Below are positions 39,917 to 53,022 of a stretch of DNA of 64,000 nt, one piece after another. Source of the stretch: Clostridium sp. (lineage in GTDB: Bacteria; Bacillota; Clostridia; Clostridiales; Clostridiaceae); NCBI RefSeq assembly GCF_022482905.1, contig NZ_JAKVOI010000001.1:2853958-2917957 (forward strand), written 5' to 3'. The first letter of the stretch is position 1. Each line of letters opens with the position of its first letter. Below the pieces are notes generated by a model. The model searched no databases and had not been told where the DNA came from. It was given only the letters and a program-made list of their open reading frames with translations. The position numbers and the translations under genes are program-made.

Positions 39917-40951
39917 ATGATAGAAAAAAGTATCCTGGGCTCTTTTGATGGAAATAAGATTTATAAATACACAATTGAAAATATAAAAGGGGTAAAAGTC
40001 TCCTGTATATCCTACGGAGCCACCTTAACAGAAATTATTGTGCCGGATCAGTTCAATAACTTTTCAAATATATTGCTTAATTTTGATGACCTGGAAAGTT
40101 ATATAAATGACAAGTCCATATTCCTGGGTGCTTCAATAGGTCCCGTTGCCGGACGTATTACAAATGGATGTTTTAAAATCAATGGAATCGACTATAAAGT
40201 ATCCAAAAATGAATCAAATAATACACTTCATGGAGGCAGTCATGGATTCAATACACTTCTATGGAACAGTAAAACCATTGAAGCAAAAGAATCTAACAGC
40301 ATTATTTTTTACAGAACTATTACAAACAAAGAAGATAGTTTTCCTGGAACAAGAGATATAAAAATAACATATACTTTAAATGATAATAACGATTTGTCAA
40401 TCACGTTTAATGCTGTAAGCAGCAAGGACACACTTTTTAATCCTACCGTTCATTCATATTTTAACTTGAATAATGATGTCAATCAACTTCTGTCAGGTCA
40501 CTTCTTAAAGATAAATGCATCGCACTATGCCGAAATCGATAAAAATTTATTGCCAACAGGAATTTTAAGGGATGTTTCAGGAACCCTTTTTGATTTTCGC
40601 CAATCAAAAAACCTGAAAGATACATTAAATAAATTAAATAATGACTTAAATATTGATGGATTGGACCATCCATTTAATGTAAATTGTAAAAATGTAGTAT
40701 GTCTAGTAAATCATAACACAGGAAGACGTTTGGATATAGAATCAGATAGAAATGGATTGATTGTTTATACTCTCAATGGGGTAAAAGGAGTTTGGAAAAT
40801 ACACGGTCAAACGGCAGTGGCACATATGGGAATAGCACTGGAACCACAAACACTTCCAGATGCAATTAATCATACAAATTTTGGAGATATAATATTACCT
40901 AAAAATACAAACAAAGAATACAATATTAGGTATCATTTTAGCCTAATTTAA
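39917..40951 (+). CDS. aldose 1-epimerase (mutarotase)
   Basis: Interconverts alpha and beta anomers of an aldose, probably L-arabinose here given its place after araA. GalM fold, 344 residues. Markers: GATLTEIIVPD, NTLHGGSHGFNTLLWN (catalytic His), NPTVHSYFNL (second His) and GIALEPQTLPDAINH (Glu). It follows araA by 96 bases within the same unit and ends before a strong terminator. Confidence 0.95.
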   Translation: MIEKSILGSFDGNKIYKYTIENIKGVKVSCISYGATLTEIIVPDQFNNFSNILLNFDDLESYINDKSIFLGASIGPVAGRITNGCFKINGIDYKVSKNESNNTLHGGSHGFNTLLWNSKTIEAKESNSIIFYRTITNKEDSFPGTRDIKITYTLNDNNDLSITFNAVSSKDTLFNPTVHSYFNLNNDVNQLLSGHFLKINASHYAEIDKNLLPTGILRDVSGTLFDFRQSKNLKDTLNKLNNDLNIDGLDHPFNVNCKNVVCLVNHNTGRRLDIESDRNGLIVYTLNGVKGVWKIHGQTAVAHMGIALEPQTLPDAINHTNFGDIILPKNTNKEYNIRYHFSLI

Positions 40952-40985
40952 AATACTCCTGGATTAGTCTTTCCAGGAGTATTTT
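40950..40985. terminator. terminator between mutarotase and parvulin
   Basis: A 14-bp stem (40950-40963 with 40972-40985) with 8-base loop and A/T-rich flanks. It serves both convergent genes. Confidence 0.85.
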
Positions 40986-40998
40986 ATACAATTTAGAT

Positions 40999-41742
40999 TC
41001 ACTTTATTTCAACTTTATATTTTTTCCTAAGATCACCGTCAAGCTCTGAATATTTATATGCCTGTCTTTCTTGTAACAACCCTCTTCTTATAGTATCTTT
41101 TACTTCATCAAAGGCTATTACGGCAGGTTCTATCTTTTCTTCCACTTTTATAAGATGGTATCCAAACTGAGTTTTTACTGGTTCGCTAATCACTCCTATA
41201 CCTAAGTTAAAAGCAGTATTTTCAAATTCAGGAACCATTTGCCCTCTGGAGAACCTTCCCAGATTACCACCTTGAGCCTTTGATGGACAACTTGAATACT
41301 TTTCGGCTGCTTCCTCAAAAGACATACCCATTGATATATTATTTGAAACTTCCTGAGCTTTTTCAAGACTATCAACTAATATATGTTTTGCACTTATCAT
41401 TTCTGGAGTTTTATACATATTTTTATTTGCATCATAATAATTCTCAACTTCTTTATCTGTTACACTGACTTCAGCTACAACTTTAGCTATTGCAGTTTGT
41501 GTTAAAATCTCTTTTTTTGCTTCCTCTAATTTTTGTAAATATGAACTATCTTCTTCTAGATTCAAATCTCTTGCATAGTTATACACCAATTCAAAAAATA
41601 CTACTTCATTCAGTAATTGTTTTCTACCCTTTTTTGTGTTTAATTGCATCTGCTTATCAGCAGGAAACTTATTGATTGTATGTTGAATATCACTTTCTTT
41701 TATTTCAATTCCATTTACGACTGCAAGTACCTTATCTTCCAT
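40999..41742 (-). CDS. parvulin-type peptidyl-prolyl isomerase without signal peptide
   Basis: 247 residues. An N-terminal SurA-like helical region begins MEDKVLAVVNGIEIKESDI, then a rotamase domain from about residue 115: SAKHILVDSLEKAQEV, SFEEAAEKYSSCPSKAQGGNLGRFSRGQMVPEFE and TQFGYHLIKVEE. PrsA foldases are lipoproteins; here there is no signal sequence, so this one is probably cytoplasmic. Its start follows GAGGAG. It is convergent with the mutarotase gene and followed upstream by the rRNA operon 2 terminator. Confidence 0.9.
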   Translation of the reverse strand: MEDKVLAVVNGIEIKESDIQHTINKFPADKQMQLNTKKGRKQLLNEVVFFELVYNYARDLNLEEDSSYLQKLEEAKKEILTQTAIAKVVAEVSVTDKEVENYYDANKNMYKTPEMISAKHILVDSLEKAQEVSNNISMGMSFEEAAEKYSSCPSKAQGGNLGRFSRGQMVPEFENTAFNLGIGVISEPVKTQFGYHLIKVEEKIEPAVIAFDEVKDTIRRGLLQERQAYKYSELDGDLRKKYKVEIK

Positions 41743-41765
41743 ACATTTGTCTCCTCTTTATAAGA

Positions 41766-41798
41766 TAAAAAAAGGCTTCAAGTTTTACCTGAAACCTT
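41766..41798 (-). terminator. rRNA operon 2 terminator after tRNA-Phe
   Basis: Minus strand: stem 41789-41798 with 41772-41782, one or two G-U pairs, then a T7 run; directly after the tRNA CCA end. Confidence 0.75.
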
Positions 41799-41874
<76 letters not shown>

Positions 41875-41880
41875 ATAAAA

Positions 41881-41997
41881 ACCCGGCAGCAACCTACCCT
41901 GCCACAGGGCTTCCCCTGCAGTACTCTCGGCACAATGAAGCTTAACCATCCTGTTCGGAATGGGAAGGGGTGTTACCTTCACGTCATAACCACCAGA
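41881..41997 (-). rRNA. rrf: 5S rRNA, operon 2
   Basis: Same sequence as the operon 1 5S gene, offset 16106. It is separated from tRNA-Phe by six bases. Confidence 0.95.
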
Positions 41998-42032
41998 TAT
42001 TTGACATAAATCATTATCAGCTTCATATCTCT

Positions 42033-42124
42033 GCGTCAAAGTTCTCACTGCGGTGCTCATTTACGTAAGTAAATTCCGCTCCTCCTTCAAGCTTTTCCTT
42101 GATCTATTCGCTGCTAATAATTTA
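42033..42124 (-). repeat. rrn spacer repeat, copy A of operon 2
   Basis: Same unit as at 25927-26018. Confidence 0.6.
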
Positions 42125-42219
42125 TTTACTGTAAACTCTACAGCAAATATTGAAAACATGTGTATTCCATATGGAATACTGCTCTGTTCCCTGAAAATTG
42201 CACAGTAAGATGAATGTTT

Positions 42220-45104
<2,885 letters not shown>

Positions 45105-45136
45105 TAAAGAAAATCCATATTAGCTTCGCATTTCAT

Positions 45137-45225
45137 CGTCAAGTCTTTCGCTGTGGTGCTCACTTACACAAGTAAGCTCCGCTCCTCGCTCAAGCCTTTC
45201 CTCGAACTGCTTGCTACTATTAATT
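45137..45225 (-). repeat. rrn spacer repeat, copy B of operon 2
   Basis: Same unit as at 29031-29119. Confidence 0.6.
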
Positions 45226-45406
45226 TTCCACATATATCTACAAAGGTTATTTCATTAACCTCAGCTTTACTTTACTTTCATGAAGTCTTTCGACTTCTCT
45301 TTTTTCTTACTGTACAATTTTCAAGGAACAATTTTGAAGAATATTGAATAACCTGATCCTTCAAAATTAAACAGAATAAAAAATTGTTATTAACTTCGCA
45401 TCTTTT

Positions 45407-45496
45407 CGTCAAAATCACTCACTCCGGTGCTCATTTACATAAGTAAACTCCACTCCTCGTTCGCGTTTTTCCTCAATCTGCTCGTTACTATCAATT
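45407..45496 (-). repeat. rrn spacer repeat, copy C of operon 2
   Basis: Same unit as at 29301-29390. Confidence 0.6.
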
Positions 45497-45554
45497 TTTC
45501 AAGTTACTTGCTCAAACAAAATACCAACTTTTATGGAACAGTGTCCTGTTCCTT

Positions 45555-47073
<1,519 letters not shown>

Positions 47074-47229
47074 AAAAGTTTGTCTCTACTCATTACTGTT
47101 TTACTTTACTGCATCTCTGCAGCTCAAAAAAATTGCTGGTTTATTTCTTCAAGTTTTCACTTGTTTCTATTCTGTTTAATTTTCAAGGATCATGTCTCTT
47201 CTTTCGCCGCCTCTTTGGACAGCTTTTAT

Positions 47230-47258
47230 AGTATATCATCTCATCTCATGTTTGTCAA
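47230..47258 (-). promoter_or_regulatory. rRNA operon 2 promoter
   Basis: TTGACA (47253-47258), 17 bases, TATACT (47230-47235), same as operon 1. Confidence 0.8.
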
Positions 47259-47469
47259 CATTTTTTTATCTTTTTTTCATTATGCTTCAATGAGTTGATA
47301 TTACTGACTTCTGTCATCTTTTGAGACAACGAATGTTATTATATCACATGCCCTCATATTTTCTGCAGTAAATATATTCATTATATCGATTTATTATTCT
47401 CTACTTATATTATTTACATATTTTCTTCAATATACTTATATTGATACACAAGGTAATGTTGATTCAATA

Positions 47470-48603
47470 CTATAAGCTACTGAGAAAAAATGATGACATA
47501 TCACATCTGCACTGAAACCCAAAGTTCTCCAATGATTTCTGAAATGCATACAATGTATAGCTGACTCTATCTGGTCTGGCATTTTCACCCATATGCCCTA
47601 TTCTTATTACTCTGCCTTCCAGATAGCCAAAAGATCCTGCTATCATTACATTATATTTATCCTCCATGTATTTTCTGAGTTCCACGTCTTTTACTCCTTC
47701 TGGAACTTCAATTACTGTCACTGTATTGGAATATCCATTTCTTGTATACAGGTTTAATCCCGCTTTCTTTACTGCACTTCTTGCAGCTGCCGCAATTTTA
47801 TGATGCCTGTCTATTATATCTTTATCTTCGAGTATATTGTCTATGGCTTTCCTGAACCCCAATATATCACTTACAGGTGGTGTATATGGAAACCATTTAT
47901 CCTTATAATAATTCTTCCAGACAAGCAAATTACAATAAAAAGATGCTATTGGACTTTTCCTGCTCTCCATACAATCAAAGGCATCTTTGCTTATACTTAA
48001 AAGTGTAAGTCCCGGAGGTGCTGAAATACATTTCTGAGATGCTCCCACCACTATATCTATATCCCAATCATCTACTTCTAATCTCTCTCCTCCCATGGCT
48101 GCAACACTGTCAACTACAGTAAGTATACCCTTCTTTTTAAGTATAGGACAAATTCTGGATATATCATTTAGAACTCCCGATGGAGTATCACAGTGAACTA
48201 CAGTAGCATATTTAAAATTACTGTCCTTTTCCAAAAAAGCCTTTAACTCTTCTATATCTATCTGTTTCTTTCTATCACCTTTAAAAAATACAACTTGGCC
48301 GCCATATAGATTGATGAAATCACTAAATCCCTCTCCAAATATTCCATTATCAATTACGAGAATCCTGTCTCCTTTTTCAGTGAGAGAAGCACAGGCTGCT
48401 TCAAGCCCAAGTATTCCTTCACCACTCAATATTCTTACCTCATTTTCGGTATTCAAAAATTGAGCTGTTTTTTCACAGGTTTCTTTATAAAAATCATAAA
48501 ATTCAAGATCTAAATCCGGATTTGTAAATCTTTTACTTCTAGCCATTCTAACATTTTCACTGACTTCAGTAGGCCCTGGAGTCATTATATAGAAATTTTT
48601 CAT
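47470..48603 (-). CDS. alanine-glyoxylate/serine-pyruvate aminotransferase family
   Basis: PLP enzyme, class V aminotransferase, 377 residues. It begins FYIMTPGPTEVSENV (the TPGPT signature) and has VDSVAAMGGERLEVDDWDIDIVVGASQKCISAPPG, with the PLP Lys in SQK. The C-terminal domain has RIGHMGENARPD. Clostridial relatives are annotated as alanine-glyoxylate, serine-pyruvate or (S)-ureidoglycine-glyoxylate aminotransferases; the amino donor cannot be fixed. Its start follows GAGGTG. The 120-bp spacer to the rRNA operon repeat edge shows nothing. Confidence 0.9.
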   Translation of the reverse strand: MKNFYIMTPGPTEVSENVRMARSKRFTNPDLDLEFYDFYKETCEKTAQFLNTENEVRILSGEGILGLEAACASLTEKGDRILVIDNGIFGEGFSDFINLYGGQVVFFKGDRKKQIDIEELKAFLEKDSNFKYATVVHCDTPSGVLNDISRICPILKKKGILTVVDSVAAMGGERLEVDDWDIDIVVGASQKCISAPPGLTLLSISKDAFDCMESRKSPIASFYCNLLVWKNYYKDKWFPYTPPVSDILGFRKAIDNILEDKDIIDRHHKIAAAARSAVKKAGLNLYTRNGYSNTVTVIEVPEGVKDVELRKYMEDKYNVMIAGSFGYLEGRVIRIGHMGENARPDRVSYTLYAFQKSLENFGFQCRCDMSSFFLSSL

Positions 48604-48776
48604 GGAATTTCACCTCTTATGTATTATTTATAACTATTTAGAGTTGATTATATCATTATTTAAGCCAATGTTAAAATGCACCGATACATTTAATTTAATG
48701 TAAATTTTGTTATAATTATATTAGAATATTTTTTATAATTTCATCAAAAAATATAAAAAAAGAAAGGAAGCTTTCT

Positions 48777-49373
48777 ATGGATATTAACAACTATCTAAAG
48801 GAAAAAATCAGGCTCATATGTGAAAATTACAGCAACTCACCTGTTGGTGGATATATTACAGGTGACGGTCCCATACCCTGTGATATATTATTTATCGGAG
48901 AAGCTCCCGGGAAAACAGAAATAATAGAGGGCAGACCTTTTGTTGGAATGGCTGGAAAGAATTTTGAAAAGTATCTGACTTCTATAGGCCTCACACGTAA
49001 CAGAGTGAGGATAACAAACACCTGCTTCTTCAGACCCATAAAAATAACTGAAAATAAAAATGGCAGAAATACTGTAAAAAATAGAACTCCAAAGGTCTCT
49101 GAAATAAATTTATTCAGGGATATTCTCAAAGAAGAAATTGACTTTGTCAATCCCAAAATAATAATAACTCTTGGAAATATACCTCTAAAAAACCTAACAG
49201 AATTCAAATCCATTGGAGAATGCCATGGCAAATTGTCATTTAACAAAGAGTTAAAAACGTATATTTTCCCCATGTATCATCCATCTTCTCTAACCTACAA
49301 TAGAAATGATGATTTTAGAAACATGTATAATGATGATTGGCTTAAATTAAAAGAAACTCTAATAAAAATTTAG
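48777..49373 (+). CDS. UDG-superfamily protein without Fe-S ligands
   Basis: 198 residues related to family 4/5 uracil-DNA glycosylases: motif A GEAPGKTEIIEGRPFVGMAG and motif C HPSSLTYN are kept. At the places of the four [4Fe-4S] cysteines of the paralogue (3473-4033), the CxxC is absent, KCRP is FFRP and MCLPY is LFRDI. It has an inserted KITENKNGRN stretch. It may act on damaged bases without a cluster or have a different substrate. The start follows AAAGGAAG. Its stop codon overlaps that of the convergent hydrolase. Confidence 0.85.
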   Translation: MDINNYLKEKIRLICENYSNSPVGGYITGDGPIPCDILFIGEAPGKTEIIEGRPFVGMAGKNFEKYLTSIGLTRNRVRITNTCFFRPIKITENKNGRNTVKNRTPKVSEINLFRDILKEEIDFVNPKIIITLGNIPLKNLTEFKSIGECHGKLSFNKELKTYIFPMYHPSSLTYNRNDDFRNMYNDDWLKLKETLIKI

Positions 49374-49379
49374 AGTTTC
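49353..49379 (-). terminator. terminator spanning both convergent stop codons
   Basis: A 10-bp stem (49353-49362 with 49370-49379) with U4 on the minus strand. It lies within the 3' end of the UDG-like coding region. Confidence 0.6.
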
Positions 49380-50200
49380 CCACCCTCTTTTTGAATTCTC
49401 CTTATCCACTCATCTACCATGTAGTTAAACATATCTTCCTGTTCTATCTGCAAATTATGTCCAGCATTATCAATTACAGCAAAGGTTGCCCTTGGATAGT
49501 TGTTTAAAATAGTCCATGCATCCTTGTAACCTACACGTGAATCTTGATGTCCTAAAAGTATAAGGGTCGGTTTCGTAAACTTTTTATCTATTTTATCAAC
49601 ATCAAAAGAAAATTTATATCCATTTTTCTGGAAATATCGCAAAAATTCATGTTTCCCTGCTTCTAAACCTGAAAGTACTTCATCTTTGTACCTCCTATAT
49701 ATTTTCTCACTTTGAAGTACAGATATTGAATTGAAGTTTTCAATTTCATACTCATTTAACTGTGAAAGCAATTTTCTATCTTTTACAAGAATAACATGCT
49801 CTGGCAGATCTCTCTTCTTAAAATCGGGTATTATAACCGGACATATCAATAGAAGCCCATCTACCTTTTCAAACATTTTATAAATTATTCCCCTTGATAA
49901 ATATCCCCCATAGGATTCTCCTGCAAGAAGAAAATTTTCGTCTGGAATAATTTTTCTAATAAAATCTACTATAACATCCAGCATATCATCTGCATTTGTA
50001 ATCCTTTCAGAGGTACTGCTTTCCCCCATGCCAGGAAGATCCATATATATTCTCTTATAATCCTTCTTATTTAAAAAGGCAGGTTCCATACACCCCATCA
50101 TCAGCCTGCTGTCTGCAGCATAACCATGAATCATAACAACCGGTTTTCCATTTCCTTTTATATGATAGTTTATTGATATATCATCTATTTTGCATTTCAT
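49370..50200 (-). CDS. alpha/beta hydrolase
   Basis: 276 residues, alpha/beta-hydrolase fold. Oxyanion turn PVVMIHGYAADSR, nucleophile elbow AGESYGGYLSRG (Ser), Asp in LILLGHQDSRVG and His in IDNAGHNLQIEQ. Closest in look to the proline iminopeptidase/2-hydroxymuconate-semialdehyde-hydrolase-like group; the substrate is unknown. The start, behind GGGAGAA, overlaps the end of the vanZ-like gene by 20 bases, so they form an operon. Confidence 0.9.
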   Translation of the reverse strand: MKCKIDDISINYHIKGNGKPVVMIHGYAADSRLMMGCMEPAFLNKKDYKRIYMDLPGMGESSTSERITNADDMLDVIVDFIRKIIPDENFLLAGESYGGYLSRGIIYKMFEKVDGLLLICPVIIPDFKKRDLPEHVILVKDRKLLSQLNEYEIENFNSISVLQSEKIYRRYKDEVLSGLEAGKHEFLRYFQKNGYKFSFDVDKIDKKFTKPTLILLGHQDSRVGYKDAWTILNNYPRATFAVIDNAGHNLQIEQEDMFNYMVDEWIRRIQKEGGKL

Positions 50201-50636
50201 CTTGAACTGTTCTCCCTTTCTTATACGAATGATAAAAACTCAGAAGGAGTCCTGCAAAACCTCCTGTAGTGTCTATAATAATATCTCTTATTCTAGAAGA
50301 TCTCCCAGGTATAAACAATTGATGAACTTCATCCATACATGCATACACAAATACTAGAATTAATGAAATTAAAAGAGCTCTTTTGATTTCATGTTTTTTA
50401 TACACTGCATTAAATATTAATATGTAAAGTATAAGATACTCAATAAAGTGTGAGGCTTTTCTAACCGCAAAGTTTGCCATATTGCCAAATACATTATTAA
50501 GATTTACTCCAATTGCATTGAACAAACCAACTACAAATTTGCTCTTCTCATCTGATACGTTTCCAGGTTGATTTGAAAACATAAATATTACTATTATCCA
50601 TATAATAACAAGTAGCCATTTAATATTTTTATTCAT
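50181..50636 (-). CDS. VanZ-family membrane protein
   Basis: 151 residues, four membrane helices (LLVIIWIIVIFMFSNQPG; HFIEYLILYILIF; ALLISLILVFVYACMDEVHQLFIPGRSSRIRDIIIDTTGGFAGLLL). The motif DEVHQLFIPGRSSRIRDIIIDT is the VanZ signature. VanZ of vancomycin operons raises teicoplanin resistance; chromosomal homologues in clostridia have no established job. It overlaps the hydrolase gene. Confidence 0.9.
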   Translation of the reverse strand: MNKNIKWLLVIIWIIVIFMFSNQPGNVSDEKSKFVVGLFNAIGVNLNNVFGNMANFAVRKASHFIEYLILYILIFNAVYKKHEIKRALLISLILVFVYACMDEVHQLFIPGRSSRIRDIIIDTTGGFAGLLLSFYHSYKKGRTVQDEMQNR

Positions 50637-50710
50637 TCTTGAAGCCTTTCCAAATTAATCTTCCTAATTATTATAACATAATCGGGTATTATATATGTTT
50701 AAACTATCAA

Positions 50711-51274
50711 TTAGATTAGTGTATGTTCCCCATCCTTGAATGCTCTTAAAGACAACTCATCAAACATTGCTAAATCAGGATTATGACTAGTTCCACAGTA
50801 ATGAATGCTATCCTCTAACTTCCAACCATATATTTTAAAAATATCATTGACAAATTTAATGCCATCTGCACCTATTTTAGGATCCGGGTTTCCTTGAACA
50901 AATATTGTTATTAACTTTTTATCTGGATGTCTAGGTACTAAAGTGTCTTTAAGACCTCCAACCATCGGAAATGTACGATCTAACCAAACTCTTGCCTGAC
51001 CTGTAATTTGATAATAATAGATTGGAGAACCAAATACAATAGCATCTGCTTCATTAATTGCTTTATACATTGGCCGCAAATAATCGTTAACAGCACATCC
51101 GTCATATGTACGGCAATAAAAACATCCTTGGCATCCACGGATTCCAGGATCATTTAAATCAAATTCAATAACCTCGGCACCTTTGGACTTCGCTCCTTTT
51201 GCTACTTGTTCTAATAGTTTTGCAGTATATCCATTCTTTCTTGGACTACCTTTGAAAACAACTACTTTTGACAT
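50711..51274 (-). CDS. flavodoxin-fold FMN reductase with CxxCxxC
   Basis: NADPH-dependent FMN reductase/iron-sulfur flavoprotein-like, 187 residues. It shows VVFKGSPRKNGYTAKLLEQ (FMN phosphate site), GCQGCFYCRTYDGCAVND (Cys motif resembling Isf proteins) and GSPIYYYQITGQARVWLDR. Its gene is divergent from the HxlR regulator at 51422, the typical arrangement for redox- or quinone-responsive reductases. The gene is followed by a 74-bp spacer with no clear terminator. Confidence 0.9.
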   Translation of the reverse strand: MSKVVVFKGSPRKNGYTAKLLEQVAKGAKSKGAEVIEFDLNDPGIRGCQGCFYCRTYDGCAVNDYLRPMYKAINEADAIVFGSPIYYYQITGQARVWLDRTFPMVGGLKDTLVPRHPDKKLITIFVQGNPDPKIGADGIKFVNDIFKIYGWKLEDSIHYCGTSHNPDLAMFDELSLRAFKDGEHTLI

Positions 51275-51310
51275 TTCTCAGCGCTCCTTTTAGATATAAA
51301 ATTTTTTAAA

Positions 51311-51392
51311 TTAAGTCAGTTGTCTATTGACTAACTTCATTATATTAAGTAGCATATAAATCAACAAGTACACAAAAAATGTTTAGTCACTA
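51311..51392. promoter_or_regulatory. divergent promoter/operator region of the HxlR pair
   Basis: Between the two genes are AGTCA-type half-sites at 51314-51318 and 51328-51332 (TGACT, inverted) and the palindrome TTAGTCACTAA at 51382-51392. On the minus strand TTGTTG, 17 bases, TATAAT forms the reductase promoter. Binding by the HxlR protein is inferred. Confidence 0.4.
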
Positions 51393-51421
51393 ATATTTAT
51401 ATAAGTAATGGAGGTTGTCTT

Positions 51422-51754
51422 ATGGAAGATTGTTATGTTAGGTACGCTATGGATATTATAGGTGGCAAATGGAAACTCTTAATCATTTGGACTATGTTCC
51501 AAAATGGAGTTATTCGATTTAATGAACTACAGAGGAAAGTTAATGGCATATCCAGTCTGATGCTTTCAAAAAACTTAAAAGAACTTGAAGAAGACTCTCT
51601 TGTTATTCGTCATCAATATAATGAAATTCCACCAAGGGTAGAATATGAATTGTCAAAACTTAGTCAAAAACTCATAGTCGCTTTAAAGTCTCTAGATAAA
51701 TGGGGAAATGAAGTTTATAAATATAAAAAACACCTATCTAACATATTTAACTAG
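51422..51754 (+). CDS. HxlR-family regulator
   Basis: 110 residues, winged helix. Starts MEDCYVRYAMDIIGGKWKLLIIW; the single N-terminal Cys is the sensor position in YodB/HypR-type redox regulators. FNELQRKVNGISSLMLSKNLKELEEDSL holds the recognition helix. It is divergent from the flavoprotein gene and probably represses it, with thiol oxidation or electrophiles as inducer by analogy. Confidence 0.9.
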   Translation: MEDCYVRYAMDIIGGKWKLLIIWTMFQNGVIRFNELQRKVNGISSLMLSKNLKELEEDSLVIRHQYNEIPPRVEYELSKLSQKLIVALKSLDKWGNEVYKYKKHLSNIFN

Positions 51755-51793
51755 AGTATTTTTACTCTGATTAAATTGGCAGACATTTAAATT

Positions 51794-52162
51794 TTACAAA
51801 TTAATATTTTTATTATGTTCAACATATTCGATTATGGTACCATCCGGATGTCTTACAGTTAAATTCATTCCTGTTGGAACTTTTTTTAAATCTCTAATGA
51901 TTATAACACCATTTTTTAATAAGAATTCTCTAAATTCAACAGCAGAGTCTACCAAGAAAGTTGCCTTTGTATCCTTAAATGGTTCTAAAGCTTCTTCAGT
52001 ACCACCTAAAATTAATATATTTCCTATTTGTGCTAATTCTAAATTCATTTCAGTATGCCTAAATCTTAAATCACAATCTTTATTTAATAATTTTTTATAG
52101 AAATCTATAGCTTTATTTATATCATGTACATACAGGCGAGTTAATATTTTTTTTATTCTCAT
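51794..52162 (-). CDS. VOC (glyoxalase/bleomycin-resistance) family protein
   Basis: 122 residues, one vicinal-oxygen-chelate domain: two beta-alpha-beta-beta-beta modules with LTRLYVHDINKAIDFYKKLL at the start and VRHPDGTIIEYVEH at the end (metal-binding Glu). The substrate is unknown; it resembles small clostridial glyoxalase-like proteins. It stands alone between HxlR and tetR. Confidence 0.85.
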   Translation of the reverse strand: MRIKKILTRLYVHDINKAIDFYKKLLNKDCDLRFRHTEMNLELAQIGNILILGGTEEALEPFKDTKATFLVDSAVEFREFLLKNGVIIIRDLKKVPTGMNLTVRHPDGTIIEYVEHNKNINL

Positions 52163-52251
52163 TAACTTATGTCTCCTTTGTAAACTGAGTACTTCACATT
52201 ATATACAAATACGAATCTTCAGTTGTCAATTAACCTTAAATGACCTTTTTG

Positions 52252-52863
52252 CTATTGCTGTGTTGAATGTATAAGCGGCATAAAAATGTCATCTACAATC
52301 TCAGCTATGGCTTCATCGGATACTGGTTCCAACTTTTTAATCAGCTCATACTGAAGCAGGTCAAGCGGCAGTGAGATGATTCGGGGCGACAGTTTTTCAA
52401 GGCAGACTTCACCACGAAGTTCCGCGTTTTTTAAAATCGTCTTCATAGCCACCGTCAGCTTGCCCTCCGACCTTCGTTCGATTATTTGCGGCATGGATGC
52501 AACTATATTTTGCCACACCACTGGTTCCATAATAAGTCCCCTGATCGTTTCCGCACCGATTATTTTCAGTGGTTCAACACGTGCACGCAGATAGGTATAT
52601 ACATCGCCGCGTAGACTTCCAGTATCTGGTATTTCATTCGTAATTTTAGGAAAATAATATTTACGTATGGCAGCCATCACAAGTTCAGACTTATCAGACC
52701 ATCGACGATAAAGGACAGATTTATTTGTTCCCGCCCGAGTTGCAATGCTCTCCATCGTCATTCGTGTATAGCCGGTTTCTAAGAGTTCCCCCCATGCGGA
52801 AAGCAGGATTGCCTCTTCCAGAACCTCTCCGCGGCGGCGCGTACCCTTCTTTCGTTTGTCCAT
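52252..52863 (-). CDS. TetR-family regulator of the DHA2 pump
   Basis: 203 residues. The N-terminal HTH covers about residues 15-60 (EEAILLSAWGELLETGYTRMTMESIATRAGTNKSVLYRRWSDK), followed by a TetR_C-type ligand domain. It is divergent from the DHA2 efflux gene; two related boxes lie between them. Codons are GC-richer than the neighbours, as in the pump gene, suggesting acquisition of both together. Confidence 0.9.
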   Translation of the reverse strand: MDKRKKGTRRRGEVLEEAILLSAWGELLETGYTRMTMESIATRAGTNKSVLYRRWSDKSELVMAAIRKYYFPKITNEIPDTGSLRGDVYTYLRARVEPLKIIGAETIRGLIMEPVVWQNIVASMPQIIERRSEGKLTVAMKTILKNAELRGEVCLEKLSPRIISLPLDLLQYELIKKLEPVSDEAIAEIVDDIFMPLIHSTQQ

Positions 52864-52923
52864 CTTTTATTTCCCTCCAGGAATCAACAATAAATGCTCC
52901 TCTGCCGTGGAAATATTTATAAA

Positions 52924-52999
52924 AAACTCCAAGTTTCCTATTGACAAAGGTTTGTATTTATTATATCATAATTTCATAAGAAACTCAACGTTTCTTATT
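52924..52999. promoter_or_regulatory. DHA2 promoter flanked by two related operator boxes
   Basis: Plus strand TTGACA (52941-52946), 17 bases, TATCAT (52964-52969). Boxes at 52924-52942 and 52981-52999 share 16 of 19 bases (AAACTC..[AC].GTTTC.TATT), and the second holds an 8-bp inverted repeat (52977-52984 with 52990-52997). These are likely TetR sites. Confidence 0.6.
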
Positions 53000-53022
53000 T
53001 TAACTATGAAAGGAGTTCTCTT

